NCBI RefSeq assembly: GCF_014697025.1
Contig: NZ_JACJRC010000007.1
Coordinates: 62,001-126,000 of the forward strand
Source: Alkalinema sp. FACHB-956
GTDB taxonomy: Bacteria; Cyanobacteriota; Cyanobacteriia; Leptolyngbyales; Leptolyngbyaceae
Direction: 5' to 3'
DNA: 64,000 nt
Below, piece after piece: positions 9,928 through 18,566 of this stretch (the first letter of the stretch is position 1; each line of letters starts with the position of its first letter). The translations under genes and the position numbers were made by a program. The notes beneath the pieces were generated by a model. It searched no databases and was not told the origin of the DNA. It saw only the letters and a list, made by a program, of their open reading frames with translations.

Positions 9928-10701
9928 ATGAAAGGTGTTCGCGCACTGATTTTTGATGTCGATGGAACCTTGGCAGAAACAGAGCGCGACGGTCATCGCT
10001 TAGCCTTTAACCGAGCTTTTGTGGCCGCAGGTCTGGATTGGGTTTGGTCTGTGGAACTCTACGGGCAATTGTTGGAGATCGCAGGTGGGAAGGAACGCAT
10101 GGCCCACTACATCCAGCACTATCAACCCGATTTTGTGCCCCCGATCGAGCTCACTGAATTTATTGCAGGTTTACATCAATCCAAAAGTCGCTTCTATCAG
10201 CAATTACTACAGGGCGGTGAAATTAAATTGCGGCTCGGTGTGCGTCGTCTCATCCAGGAAGCGCGGGAAAGCGGTGTGCGACTAGCGATCGCGACGACCA
10301 GTTCCCTAGAGAATGTCATCCCCTTGCTGGAGACGGCCTTGGAACCGGATAGCCCCAGTTGGTTTGAGGTGATTGCCGCTGGCGATATTGTGCCCCGCAA
10401 AAAACCCGCTCCGGATATTTACCAATACGTCTTGGACACCCTAGCCCTGGAACCTGCGGATTGCCTGGTGTTGGAAGACTCCCAGCAGGGGCTGCGGGCT
10501 GCGGTGGCAGCAGGTTTACAAACCGTGGTGACCTGTAACGATTACACGCGGGATCACGAGTTAACCACGGCGACATTAGTCGTAGATTGCTTAGGGGATG
10601 TGGACAATCCCTTCCAACTGATTCAGGGCGACCTGCCAGAGAAAGCCCCCAATGCACAGTTTTTTGACCTGGCCCTGGCCAATGCGCTGGTTGCTGCTTA
10701 G
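9928..10701 (+). CDS. cbbY: CbbY-type HAD-family sugar phosphatase
   Basis: This is a HAD-superfamily phosphatase of the CbbY/beta-phosphoglucomutase-like group, 257 aa. Motif I is FDVDGTLAETE with nucleophile D10 and acid D12; motif II is ATTSSLENV; motif III is RKKPAPDIY and motif IV is CLVLEDSQQGL. The cap-domain start GHRLAFNRAF matches CbbY proteins, whose characterised members dephosphorylate xylulose-1,5-bisphosphate, a Rubisco inhibitor. That fits a photoautotroph, though the exact substrate here is inferred. The ATG at 9928 is preceded by TGGGAAG. It is followed within 41 bp by the alkyltransferase-like gene, so they may be co-transcribed. Confidence 0.85.
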   Translation: MKGVRALIFDVDGTLAETERDGHRLAFNRAFVAAGLDWVWSVELYGQLLEIAGGKERMAHYIQHYQPDFVPPIELTEFIAGLHQSKSRFYQQLLQGGEIKLRLGVRRLIQEARESGVRLAIATTSSLENVIPLLETALEPDSPSWFEVIAAGDIVPRKKPAPDIYQYVLDTLALEPADCLVLEDSQQGLRAAVAAGLQTVVTCNDYTRDHELTTATLVVDCLGDVDNPFQLIQGDLPEKAPNAQFFDLALANALVAA

Positions 10702-10737
10702 GCTAGTTGCTGCTTAGGCTAGTTGTTGCTTAAGCTG
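10690..10737. repeat. Tandem repeat duplicating the 3' end and stop codon of cbbY
   Basis: The 16-bp unit GTTGCTGCTTAGGCTA occurs at 10690-10705, 10706-10721 and, degenerate, from 10722. The first copy contains the last codons (Val-Ala-Ala) and the TAG of cbbY, so coding end and stop have been copied downstream. Confidence 0.85.
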
Positions 10738-10742
10738 GGGGA

Positions 10743-11138
10743 ATGAACGCCTACGAGAAAATCTATGCCACGGTGCGCCGGATTCCCTACGGCCAAGTCG
10801 CCACCTATGGCCAAATCGCAGAACTCAGTAACTTACCCCGCCGCGCCCGTTTGGTGGGGTATGCGTTGTTTCGGGTGGCACCGGAGGCGGATGTGCCCTG
10901 GCATCGGGTGATTAATGCCCAGGGTGCAATTTCAGAGTCTCCCTTTCGGCAGGGCAACGATTACCTGCAACGATCGCTGCTGGAAGCGGAAGGAATCAAA
11001 TTTAGTGCAGCGGGTAGGGTTGATTTACGGAAGTACCGCTGGCAACCGGATCTTGATCATCCGATCGCCGATGACCCGATCGCCGATGAACCGATCGCAA
11101 ATGACCCAATCTCCCCGTCGGAGTCTGACCGTCTCTAG
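10743..11138 (+). CDS. Alkyltransferase-like (ATL) protein lacking the acceptor cysteine
   Basis: The first 105 residues match the DNA-binding domain of O6-alkylguanine-DNA alkyltransferases: VRRIPYGQVATYGQIAEL, then RRARLVGYALF. The active-site PCHRV is replaced by PWHRV (W53), so it cannot accept an alkyl group. ATL proteins of this type bind O6-alkylguanine lesions, flip the base and recruit nucleotide excision repair. The C terminus is a repeat-encoded tail, Pro-Ile-Ala-Asp/Asn units produced by a tandem repeat in the DNA (about 11059-11115). Its stop overlaps the stop of the opposing gene in the shared sequence CTAG. Family assignment is firm; the function is inferred from characterised ATLs. 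Confidence 0.85.
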   Translation: MNAYEKIYATVRRIPYGQVATYGQIAELSNLPRRARLVGYALFRVAPEADVPWHRVINAQGAISESPFRQGNDYLQRSLLEAEGIKFSAAGRVDLRKYRWQPDLDHPIADDPIADEPIANDPISPSESDRL

Positions 11139-11569
11139 GCTTCACCATTAAACACTTGGAGTAACTCGCGGCAGAAGGTTTTGAGGTTTTCCTGGGCGTC
11201 CTCTGCGGGGTGGGCATTGCCTTCAAAAGTCCAGCTTTCGATCGTAGACATCCACCATTGCTTGCCCGCGTGGCTAAATCCCGCCAGTTCCACGCCGATC
11301 GATCGCTTCACCCCAGAGTCGGGATCCTTGTAAAAGCGAATCTGCACCAAGACGCTACGGCACTGAAACCGCCGACTCCAACCCGGAAAGTGAAATCCAA
11401 TGTCGATTGATTCCGGATCCATTTGCTCGCGGGTGTCAGGATCGTTGGCCCAGGGTTTCAAGTCCGACTTGGCATCGGGAAACGATCGCTTAAAACAGTT
11501 CACCACCGTTGCAATCTTGCTTGCTGTTTCCAGGTTGGTTGCCAGTTCTGCCGCGTTCACGCCGCCCAC
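11135..11569 (-). CDS. Conserved hypothetical protein (144 aa)
   Basis: I do not recognise this family. The protein is soluble and rich in aromatic residues: a helical N terminus (AAELATNLETASKIATVVNC), then a beta-rich core with GWSRRFQCRSVLVQIRFY and KQWWMSTIESWTFEG, and a C-terminal helix ENLKTFCRELLQVF. There are no membrane segments or obvious catalytic motifs. It converges on the ATL gene, the two stop codons overlapping by 4 bp in CTAG. The region upstream (11570-11853) lies between it and the tRNA-Gln promoter and shows no other gene. Confidence 0.6.
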   Translation of the reverse strand: MGGVNAAELATNLETASKIATVVNCFKRSFPDAKSDLKPWANDPDTREQMDPESIDIGFHFPGWSRRFQCRSVLVQIRFYKDPDSGVKRSIGVELAGFSHAGKQWWMSTIESWTFEGNAHPAEDAQENLKTFCRELLQVFNGEA

Positions 11570-11803
11570 TCCCTCGAAAAATGATCTGTCGAAAATGATC
11601 TGTGCTGGCTGTGCTGTAGCCTACACTTTACGTCCGTAACTGCATCATATGCAACTCCTGGGGGGGAATGTCGTACTGATTGATACGGTCAGGTAGGACT
11701 GGGCGGAAAATCGGTTGATTGCCCAAACGCTTGGTTTGGTGGGGCTTTAACGGTGTTCAGGGGCAGGCGATCGAAAAATAGCGAAGAAATTCTAAAAAAA
11801 GTG

Positions 11804-11834
11804 TTGACACAACCCGGGGAGTACCTGCTACTAT
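11804..11834 (+). promoter_or_regulatory. Promoter of tRNA-Gln
   Basis: TTGACA at 11804-11809 is a perfect -35 box. TGCTACTAT at 11826-11834 is an extended -10 (TG-n-TACTAT) with 19 bp spacing. The predicted start falls about 12 bp before the tRNA 5' end at 11854. Confidence 0.6.
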
Positions 11835-11853
11835 TATTCTTGTGGTTGCGCGA

Positions 11854-11925
11854 TGGGGCGTCGCCAAGCGGTAAGGCACCGGGTTTTGGTCCCGGCATTC
11901 CTAGGTTCGAATCCTAGCGCCCCAG
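11854..11925 (+). tRNA. trnQ: tRNA-Gln (anticodon UUG)
   Basis: The 72-nt sequence folds as a cloverleaf. The acceptor stem is TGGGGCG (11854-11860) with CGCCCCA (11918-11924) and discriminator G11925. The anticodon stem CCGGG/CCCGG encloses loop TTTTGGT with anticodon TTG, and the T loop reads GGTTCGAATCC. No CCA is encoded. It is the last ordinary feature before the AT-rich island to its right. The 162 bp after it (11926-12087) contain no gene. Confidence 0.96.
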
Positions 11926-12087
11926 TTAGAAGAATTTGATAGTTAAGTGGATCTAGTCTAAAACGCAAGTTTTCAAACTTTTTGTCATTCTCAACGTTCC
12001 AGGCTTCGTTGTTAGTTCAGATTTATAGGTCGCAGTGCCTCTGAAGGTTGTATGTGAATCCTAGCTTCAGTTTTTCTTTTCTGCTAA

Positions 12088-12768
12088 TCAGATATTTCCT
12101 TCTGTTGGATCGTTCCCAAGCTGTTCAATGTTCGCCAGTAGTCCTGGAACTTGTCGTTGCAAATTTGTAATGTATCCAGTCAAAGTCTCCAAAACATTGC
12201 ATTCTTGAGCCTGTTCCCCTGACCCGAAACAAGCCTGTATTGCCTTATCGTACTGTCGCATCGGCAGTACCCGCGTCTTGACAACTTCAAATCCTAGTTG
12301 CTGAATCAATAACCATACGACTTGCTCCAAACAAATTACTCGCCCTTCTAATCGTTGATAAATTTCCTCTGACAATTTTGGCAATGCTGCCAAGCAGACT
12401 TTATCGCCAGTCAATAACAAAAAATCTGGCTGTGATCGTGTTGCCAAAATTAATTGCTGCTCGCCTTCATGAATCACATTCCGAAACTGATTCAAATACT
12501 CCAACTCACTCAAAGAGTCCTCATCCATTATGATTGAAATGGGCCGACACGCATTCACTACAGCAATTGCCATATCCCACACTACATCGGAATACTGTTG
12601 CCGCCGCTTTTTCTGACTAGAAAACCAATAGCGAGCTGTGGGTAAAATTTGCAAATTCGATCTCTCAATATGTAGCACATCAATCGCCTCGTAAAATAGA
12701 CTCATTGCTACTAGTTTATGAATAATATCATTATCAAGAAAGCAAACACGATCCACAAACTTACTCAA
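12088..12768 (-). CDS. PIN-like domain protein paired with ImmA/IrrE peptidase
   Basis: This 226-aa protein begins with CFLDNDIIHKL (D12, D14), has an acidic HEGEQQ segment (E101, E103), and then FLLLTGDKVCLAAL with D122. The order D...E...TGD is that of PIN-like metal-dependent ribonucleases. The start is a TTG at 12768 that overlaps the end of the ImmA gene by 8 bp, suggesting translational coupling; no ATG lies nearby in frame. The gene is in the AT-rich, HIP1-poor segment. It could be the toxin or effector of a two-gene module whose partner is the metallopeptidase. PIN assignment is by motif only. Confidence 0.6.
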   Translation of the reverse strand: MSKFVDRVCFLDNDIIHKLVAMSLFYEAIDVLHIERSNLQILPTARYWFSSQKKRRQQYSDVVWDMAIAVVNACRPISIIMDEDSLSELEYLNQFRNVIHEGEQQLILATRSQPDFLLLTGDKVCLAALPKLSEEIYQRLEGRVICLEQVVWLLIQQLGFEVVKTRVLPMRQYDKAIQACFGSGEQAQECNVLETLTGYITNLQRQVPGLLANIEQLGNDPTEGNI

Positions 12769-13810
12769 ACCATTGTCGATCCAAATCTAACATTGTAACT
12801 AAATAATCGATTGTTTCGTCATTCAATTGACTCCAATCTAAATGCTGACATAAAATTTGGTTAATTAAATGAGGAGCATGGACAGCCGGTTCTAAAGTTT
12901 TCAATGCTTTGATCCCTATCCGCCAAATCATCTCTTTGTCTGCTTTTGTATAAGCCCGTCCTGCTCGGTTCCAAGCAATGTTTAAGGCAACAACACCTGG
13001 TGCGACATGGTCTTTCTTGGCTAATCTTAAGGATTCTTGTGCTAGTTGTTCACCTGTAATGTATCGTCGCCAAATATCATAACTCATCGCTGATCGACCA
13101 ATTAGCAATTCTTGTGCTACCTGATTAGCTTCATCTTCATCAGCATCATCCGTAGCGACTGCTACCCGCTCATCAACTAATGGTTCATCTTGCCTCACAT
13201 GACCGCACAACAAGTGTCCTAGTTCATGGGCTGCAATAAATAATAAGCGTGCTGGAGATTTATCTTTCAAACTTACAATAATCACGGGACGATCAACAAA
13301 ATATGCCACCATTCCCTGGAAGCGGTGTACGTCAGGTGGAAAAGCTGAAAAATGCAATACTGGAATTCCGATTGACCAACAGAACTGGACTAATCCCAAT
13401 AAATCAACTGCATCTTGCGATTGCATAATTTGTTGCCGAATGCGATCTATTGACCAATTTGCCAGTCCTAAATAAGGCTGCTTGCACCCGTAGGCTACTA
13501 CTTCTGCAACCCTGGAAGCTAATGCACGTGGAATGGTCAGTCGATTCGTATCTGTTCCATTTTTCAATTTAAACTTTAGTTGAAATGCAGATGCAAAACT
13601 TACCTCTGAATTTTCCGTTAGTAGAGATCTAAGATTGACGTTCAACCGATTTGCTAAGTAGGCTGCGCCTTCTAACAAAACATCGGGATCTTGGTCAGCC
13701 TCATCCGTCCACCAATCCGGTAACCCTACTTGACGGATATATTTTCTGGAAAAACCTACATTCACTAGACGATCGTAGAGGTCAGCCATCTTTATCTGAA
13801 CTTGCGTCAT
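12761..13810 (-). CDS. ImmA/IrrE-family metallopeptidase with N-terminal HTH-like region
   Basis: This zinc-peptidase-like protein of 349 aa has AAHELGHLLCGH (HExxH, H195/E196/H199) followed by a DEDEANQVAQELL helix that offers the third ligand (E227). The first 90 residues (VGFSRKYIRQVGLPDWW ... GAAYLANRLNVNLRSLL) resemble an Xre-like helix-turn-helix plus linker. The start at 13810 is chosen because GATAGGAGGTATGCC directly precedes the ATG; the longer frame to 13915 has no such site. ImmA/IrrE proteases cleave repressors or antitoxins in mobile elements and stress responses. It is co-directional with and overlaps the PIN-like gene, and diverges from the methyltransferase operon. Confidence 0.8.
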   Translation of the reverse strand: MTQVQIKMADLYDRLVNVGFSRKYIRQVGLPDWWTDEADQDPDVLLEGAAYLANRLNVNLRSLLTENSEVSFASAFQLKFKLKNGTDTNRLTIPRALASRVAEVVAYGCKQPYLGLANWSIDRIRQQIMQSQDAVDLLGLVQFCWSIGIPVLHFSAFPPDVHRFQGMVAYFVDRPVIIVSLKDKSPARLLFIAAHELGHLLCGHVRQDEPLVDERVAVATDDADEDEANQVAQELLIGRSAMSYDIWRRYITGEQLAQESLRLAKKDHVAPGVVALNIAWNRAGRAYTKADKEMIWRIGIKALKTLEPAVHAPHLINQILCQHLDWSQLNDETIDYLVTMLDLDRQWFE

Positions 13811-14181
13811 GGCATACCTCCTATCAACCTGCAATTTCCGAGCAAACCGTTGATTGTCTCTCTCAATTATGGCATACGGATCCGAAAACATAATAATGAG
13901 GAGCAAGATTTTCAAAACTAGCCTGAATTATGGCTACTAAGTGGATTCATAATACAAGAGAGGGAATACAGCCCTTTGCTTGACTGATCGATACAGCAAC
14001 CCACAGCAGAAAAGGTTTCAGGTGTTGCATCTGTTTCTTGTCGTTACGCAATCCGCTGTAGTAGACCTCAATATATAAGGTTGATGAATATAATTTTACA
14101 GAAGACTGTAACCCGAGTCTGTTCAAGCAGCAGCCGATTATCAGTACTGCATACAACGAACTAGTAGTGAGTTAAAATTTC
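13811..14181. other. Divergent intergenic region of the putative defence island
   Basis: These 371 bp separate the ImmA/PIN pair from the MTase-HerA-NurA operon and must hold both promoters. On the plus strand TATAAT occurs at 14089-14094, but no good -35 box stands 16-18 bp before it. The minus-strand ribosome site AGGAGGT is at the left edge. I saw no gene or clear operator. Confidence 0.45.
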
Positions 14182-15150
14182 GTGAAACCTGTATACCGAA
14201 ATAAGTCAGGGCAGTACTATCTCGGCAAATGTGAGGAAGTTTTGCTGCATAAGAAGCTACAAGATATTCAAGGAAAGGTAAACCTTATACTTACGTCACC
14301 ACCTTTCCCTTTGAATAAAAAGAAAAGGTATGGCAATATGAAAGGTGAAATTTATCTAAAGTGGTTTACGGATTTAGCACCTCTTTTTGCAAACCTGTTA
14401 GCTGATGATGGTTCTATAGTTATTGAATTAGGAAATGCCTGGGAACCTAAACGACCCGTTCAATCATTGTTGCCACTTCAGTCTTTACTAGGTTTTGTTT
14501 CACATGAGAAAGCTAATCTACGGCTTATCCAACAATTTGTATGTTACAACCCTTCTCGGCTGCCATCTCCTGCTCAGTGGGTCACAATTGAACAGATTCG
14601 GGCTGTAGATAGTTATACAAATGTTTGGTGGATGGCAAAGAGTGATTTTCCTAAGGCGGATAATTCCCGACCAGAAGTGCTACGCCCGTACAGTAAAAGT
14701 ATGCAAAGGCTGCTGAAATCAGGAAAGTTCAATGCTGGCAGAAGACCTTCACAGCATAAGATTAGTGATAGTGGTTTCTTAAACGATAGAGGTGGTTCTA
14801 TTGCTCATAATTTCATTGAGTTAGAAAGCCTTACACCGGGATGTGAGCCACGCCTACCAAACGCCTTTTCCATGTCTAACACCTCGTCCAATGACTTCTT
14901 CAGCCGGATATGTCGTGAGAAAGGTATAGAAGCACACCCAGCTAGAATGCAAGTGGGGCTGGCTAAGTTTTTTATTGAATATCTGACTAATCCTGATGAC
15001 TTAGTTCTTGATCCGTTTGGTGGGAGTAATACTACTGGCTATGCAGCAGCCCTTTGTGGCCGTCGATGGCTAACAATTGAAGAAAGAGAGGACTATGTGG
15101 AGCAATCACGGCTCAGATTTGAAGATCCTGCGCTAAGGTATAAAAAGTAG
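14182..15150 (+). CDS. Beta-class site-specific DNA methyltransferase (N4-cytosine or N6-adenine type)
   Basis: The 322-aa protein has catalytic motif IV TSPPF (residues 38-42) early and the AdoMet-binding motif I DPFGGSNTTG (from 277) late. That is the circular order of beta-class amino-methyltransferases; SPPF is typical of N4-cytosine enzymes. The start is the GTG at 14182, needed to keep the conserved YYLGKCEEVL segment; the next ATG is after motif IV. No restriction endonuclease of a usual kind lies beside it; instead a HerA ATPase follows after 17 bp and a NurA-like nuclease after that. It probably marks host DNA so that the partners spare it. Confidence 0.87.
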   Translation: MKPVYRNKSGQYYLGKCEEVLLHKKLQDIQGKVNLILTSPPFPLNKKKRYGNMKGEIYLKWFTDLAPLFANLLADDGSIVIELGNAWEPKRPVQSLLPLQSLLGFVSHEKANLRLIQQFVCYNPSRLPSPAQWVTIEQIRAVDSYTNVWWMAKSDFPKADNSRPEVLRPYSKSMQRLLKSGKFNAGRRPSQHKISDSGFLNDRGGSIAHNFIELESLTPGCEPRLPNAFSMSNTSSNDFFSRICREKGIEAHPARMQVGLAKFFIEYLTNPDDLVLDPFGGSNTTGYAAALCGRRWLTIEEREDYVEQSRLRFEDPALRYKK

Positions 15151-15167
15151 CTTCTATTTATAGAATT

Positions 15168-17180
15168 ATGGGAATTAGTTCTCGGATTATCCAACCCGAC
15201 TTTTTCAAGCGAGATACTAACGGAGAGTGGCAAACAGGTCTTTTTGTAGGTAGGCCATTTCGTCTCAGTTATAGCAAAGCAGAAATTTTAGTTGCTGATT
15301 CGTGGAAGGAGCGTGCCAAAGGAATTCCCCAAGGCTGCTTTCTCCTTGCATATTATGACAATGAACTTGATGACAAGTCAAATGCTGAAGCAATGCTGCT
15401 GAGGGTTCTTCAACCTGCCAAACTGCCAACTGATCAAGATGTGATCAGCAGTATGGTTGAGTACTACAAAGATGGACTACAGACAGGTTCAACCAGTCGC
15501 TCCCAATTAGATACATTCACACGTTATGAGTTTTCATTCAGTGGCCTTGAGTGCTCTGTTTTAGGTTCTTTCTATCTAGATCAGAATGATAAACTTCGTT
15601 TCGGAGCCGACTTAGAAAATTTCTACAGTGCTCATCATTATAAAGTTATAAAACCTTCAGCCGATATTTTAAAATTTATTGTGAATTACCGTGAAGATTC
15701 TGTGCCAGGTGGAGCAGGAGATGTTCCAGTTGGTAAAGTTCGTTACAGTTCTAGCCAGCGTTTCCAACAGCAGGAATTGGATGTTCCAGTCTACGTACAA
15801 GCTCCCGATTTTGCGGGAAAACGAACTGCATTATTTGGGATGACTCGAACAGGAAAATCTAATACTGTCAAAACTATTATTCAAGCCTGTGTGAAAATGA
15901 GCGAGCAGGCAACGCTCATCTTAGATCAAGGAGAACAAGAGCCTCCTGACGAGATTCTCGATCCTTGGAATGAGAATAAGTCGCCCAAATACCCCATTGG
16001 GCAGATTATTTTTGATATAAATGGTGAATATGCCAACCCCAACCTACAGGATCAAGGTACAGCCATATTTCAGCTTTACAGAAGTCAGACTCAGCGATAT
16101 TCAACTGTTCCTAGAGAAGCCGATGTTAAAGTCTTAAAGGTCAACTTCTACCGAGAAATTGAAGAGGGCTTTGAGTTGCTTTGTGGTCATCCAAATATTG
16201 TGGCAGACTCTACTAAATACATGATTAACTTCAAAAATATTAGCTTTTCAAAACCTGAAGATTATGACGCGAACAGATCTGCGGCAACTCGATATGACAG
16301 ACGCATAGCTGTGTATCTTTGCTGTCTGTATAGAGCAGGCTTTCCTTTGCCAATCAACCTCAAGACTATTAGGTTCTCTGCCAATGCAGAAGTCAGAAAA
16401 GCTATAGGAACAGTAGATCCAAGTAAGGGTATATCTTTTGAGGAGGCATGTAATTGGTGGGAGAAGCTGTATGAAGTCTATGATACAGATCCCTGCTTTG
16501 CAAAATATAAGCAGGATAATGGGAAAGAGTGGGCTGATGATGAACTCAAGGCTCTGTTAGTCATGTTAACTCGCAAGAGTGATGGGCGGATGGTTACAGG
16601 CTATCGTAATCTGAAGAGTGTTATTGAACAACATACAGATCGAGATCAGACACCATTTGATCAAGACATTCTACAGCAATTGAGACGTGGGAAAATAGTG
16701 ATAGTGGACTTATCACTGGGTGATGAAGGAGTTCAGAAAATGTTTACCGAAAGAATTACACGGAAAATTTTTTATGATTCCTTGGCAAGATTTGTCCAAA
16801 CTCGGCCTAATAATTTTATTCAATTCTACTTTGAAGAGGCGCACAACCTATTCCCAAAAAAAGACGACAAAGATCTATCACAAATCTACAATCGTCTTGC
16901 CAAGGAGGGTGCGAAACTTCATCTTGGGTTGGTTTACGCAACCCAAGAAGTGAGTTCGATTAGTAGTAACATTCTGAAAGCAACTCAGAACTGGTTTATA
17001 TCACACTTAAACAATGAAGATGAAACAAGAGAGTTACGTAAGTATTACGACTTTAGCGACTTTACGGAAAGCCTAATACGCTTTAGTCAGGATACTGATA
17101 AAGGATTTGTCAGAATGAAAACTTATAGCAACCCTTTTGTTATTCCCGTTCAAGTTAATCGCTTTCCTATGGAAATGTAA
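15168..17180 (+). CDS. HerA-type DNA-pumping ATPase
   Basis: This 670-aa protein has an N-terminal beta-barrel-like region (residues about 1-170) and a FtsK/HerA ATPase core. Walker A is GMTRTGKSNT (K230), FDINGEYANP is the DUF87-type motif, and Walker B is FYFEEAH (E556/E557), followed by ATQEVSSIS. Characterised HerA forms a hexamer that translocates on duplex DNA and drives the nuclease NurA, encoded here 30 bp downstream. The ATG at 15168 is the only sensible start. Codons and base composition are AT-rich compared with genes outside the island. Family identity is confident; a defensive role is inferred from the methyltransferase and nuclease neighbours. Confidence 0.88.
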   Translation: MGISSRIIQPDFFKRDTNGEWQTGLFVGRPFRLSYSKAEILVADSWKERAKGIPQGCFLLAYYDNELDDKSNAEAMLLRVLQPAKLPTDQDVISSMVEYYKDGLQTGSTSRSQLDTFTRYEFSFSGLECSVLGSFYLDQNDKLRFGADLENFYSAHHYKVIKPSADILKFIVNYREDSVPGGAGDVPVGKVRYSSSQRFQQQELDVPVYVQAPDFAGKRTALFGMTRTGKSNTVKTIIQACVKMSEQATLILDQGEQEPPDEILDPWNENKSPKYPIGQIIFDINGEYANPNLQDQGTAIFQLYRSQTQRYSTVPREADVKVLKVNFYREIEEGFELLCGHPNIVADSTKYMINFKNISFSKPEDYDANRSAATRYDRRIAVYLCCLYRAGFPLPINLKTIRFSANAEVRKAIGTVDPSKGISFEEACNWWEKLYEVYDTDPCFAKYKQDNGKEWADDELKALLVMLTRKSDGRMVTGYRNLKSVIEQHTDRDQTPFDQDILQQLRRGKIVIVDLSLGDEGVQKMFTERITRKIFYDSLARFVQTRPNNFIQFYFEEAHNLFPKKDDKDLSQIYNRLAKEGAKLHLGLVYATQEVSSISSNILKATQNWFISHLNNEDETRELRKYYDFSDFTESLIRFSQDTDKGFVRMKTYSNPFVIPVQVNRFPMEM

Positions 17181-17210
17181 GTTCATACATGTCGTTAATG
17201 GCATCACGAT

Positions 17211-18566
17211 ATGGGATATATTAGTCGTAACGATCGCCGTCCCTTTGAGGGCGCAAGCAAAGCCTCACATCAACACATCATCAACGATCCTGAAGTTCGA
17301 GCATTAATGGATCGTATTTATAAGCCTGACAAGAATTCTGGGATCACAGCAGCTGATTTAGTCGTTGATTTTGAGCCACCCGATAAGAATCCTATCCAAT
17401 TTGTGATAGCTGTAGATGGTGGCTATACCGAATCAATGATTGAGATGAATTTTCCATCTCGAACAATTCATTTTATGCAATTTGGCGCACTTTTCTTTGA
17501 GCAAAAAGAGCTCGAGTGTATTGATGCATCTCCTTTTATTGCACCAGAAGATATGGCGAAGCTGAAAAACATTGAACGATTGAAGCTGGCCTTGCCCACA
17601 AAAAATATTTGTTTCAAAGATCAACCTAGCCTGAAAGCTAGTGTTTTGAGAGCTATTTATGAGTTTTTCAAAAATAATACGATGGATGAGGGCAATAGTT
17701 TGTTAGATACCTTGGCATGGTTTGTCTTCCGCAGATATAAGCCACCTGCTCAACAAACTCAACAAGATGGCAAGTGGAACCTCGCGACAAATCCACGTAG
17801 CCCGGATCTTAATCAAGTTACTCTCAAGCTGGAGGAGATGGATTCAGAGTTCACATTTCCTTGCCCTGAAACTGGTGAGAGAATTTATTTGACTGATATT
17901 TTTCGTCTTCATGAAGTGATTGAAGAAGAAATCGGAGCAGGTGGGATTATGGGATATCTGACCAATGTAATTGAGCATTTAATTATCATTCATATTATCA
18001 GACAACTTCTGAAGCGACAGCCAGAAATGCTACGTCGTTTGTTCTTTATTAAAGATGGTTCAGCTGGGTTCTTTGGCCAAACGGCGCGGCTACACGAACC
18101 AATGCTTGATTTAATGAACTGGCTGATGAACAAGCACGGTATCTTTTTAGCTGCCTTAGAAAAAAGTGGTGCATTTGTTGAACATGCACAAGAAATCCAG
18201 CCAAAGCTCAATCCTGGCTGTGCGCTTGTGTTGACTGATGAATACATTTATAACCATATACTCCCTGGCCCTGGGGATCCATCTCGTCCCTATGCATCAA
18301 CCAGTAATTATGGGCACAAAGTAATTTTTAAGACGCGTAAAGGACAGATGCATGTTCTCTCGGTTCCTGTGAGGGGGCTTCAGAAATCACCTAGTCCTGA
18401 AGACTTACCGAATCTACAAATCATTCTTGCAAACGTTGAAGGCTTGCACTGTGATATGTACGATTCTGCTCTATTTCCAGTGGCTCTAGTGAATAAGTTA
18501 GTCAGTCTATCAGCTCATCCTAGCCAGCGTATCCTCAACAAATTTGCCAGTCAAGCGATTGGGTAA
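17211..18566 (+). CDS. NurA-like nuclease
   Basis: The 451-aa protein has the NurA pattern: FVIAVDGGYTES with D69 near the N terminus, LFFIKDGSAGFFG with D282 in the middle, followed by a LAALEKSGAFVEHA segment, and near the C terminus SALFPVALVNKLVSLS. NurA enzymes are metal-dependent DNA nucleases that work with HerA. It is longer than the usual archaeal NurA, with an insert at about residues 100-230. It is the last gene of the operon; the next 140 bp (18567-18706) hold no gene. Assignment rests on motif spacing and on the HerA neighbour. Confidence 0.78.
   Translation: MGYISRNDRRPFEGASKASHQHIINDPEVRALMDRIYKPDKNSGITAADLVVDFEPPDKNPIQFVIAVDGGYTESMIEMNFPSRTIHFMQFGALFFEQKELECIDASPFIAPEDMAKLKNIERLKLALPTKNICFKDQPSLKASVLRAIYEFFKNNTMDEGNSLLDTLAWFVFRRYKPPAQQTQQDGKWNLATNPRSPDLNQVTLKLEEMDSEFTFPCPETGERIYLTDIFRLHEVIEEEIGAGGIMGYLTNVIEHLIIIHIIRQLLKRQPEMLRRLFFIKDGSAGFFGQTARLHEPMLDLMNWLMNKHGIFLAALEKSGAFVEHAQEIQPKLNPGCALVLTDEYIYNHILPGPGDPSRPYASTSNYGHKVIFKTRKGQMHVLSVPVRGLQKSPSPEDLPNLQIILANVEGLHCDMYDSALFPVALVNKLVSLSAHPSQRILNKFASQAIG

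Noticed and set aside
14182-18566. DISARM, BREX or a classical type I/II/III restriction system
   Set aside because: No PglX/PglZ, BrxL, DrmA/B, HsdS/HsdR or Mod/Res-type helicase-nuclease is present; only methylase, HerA and NurA-like proteins.
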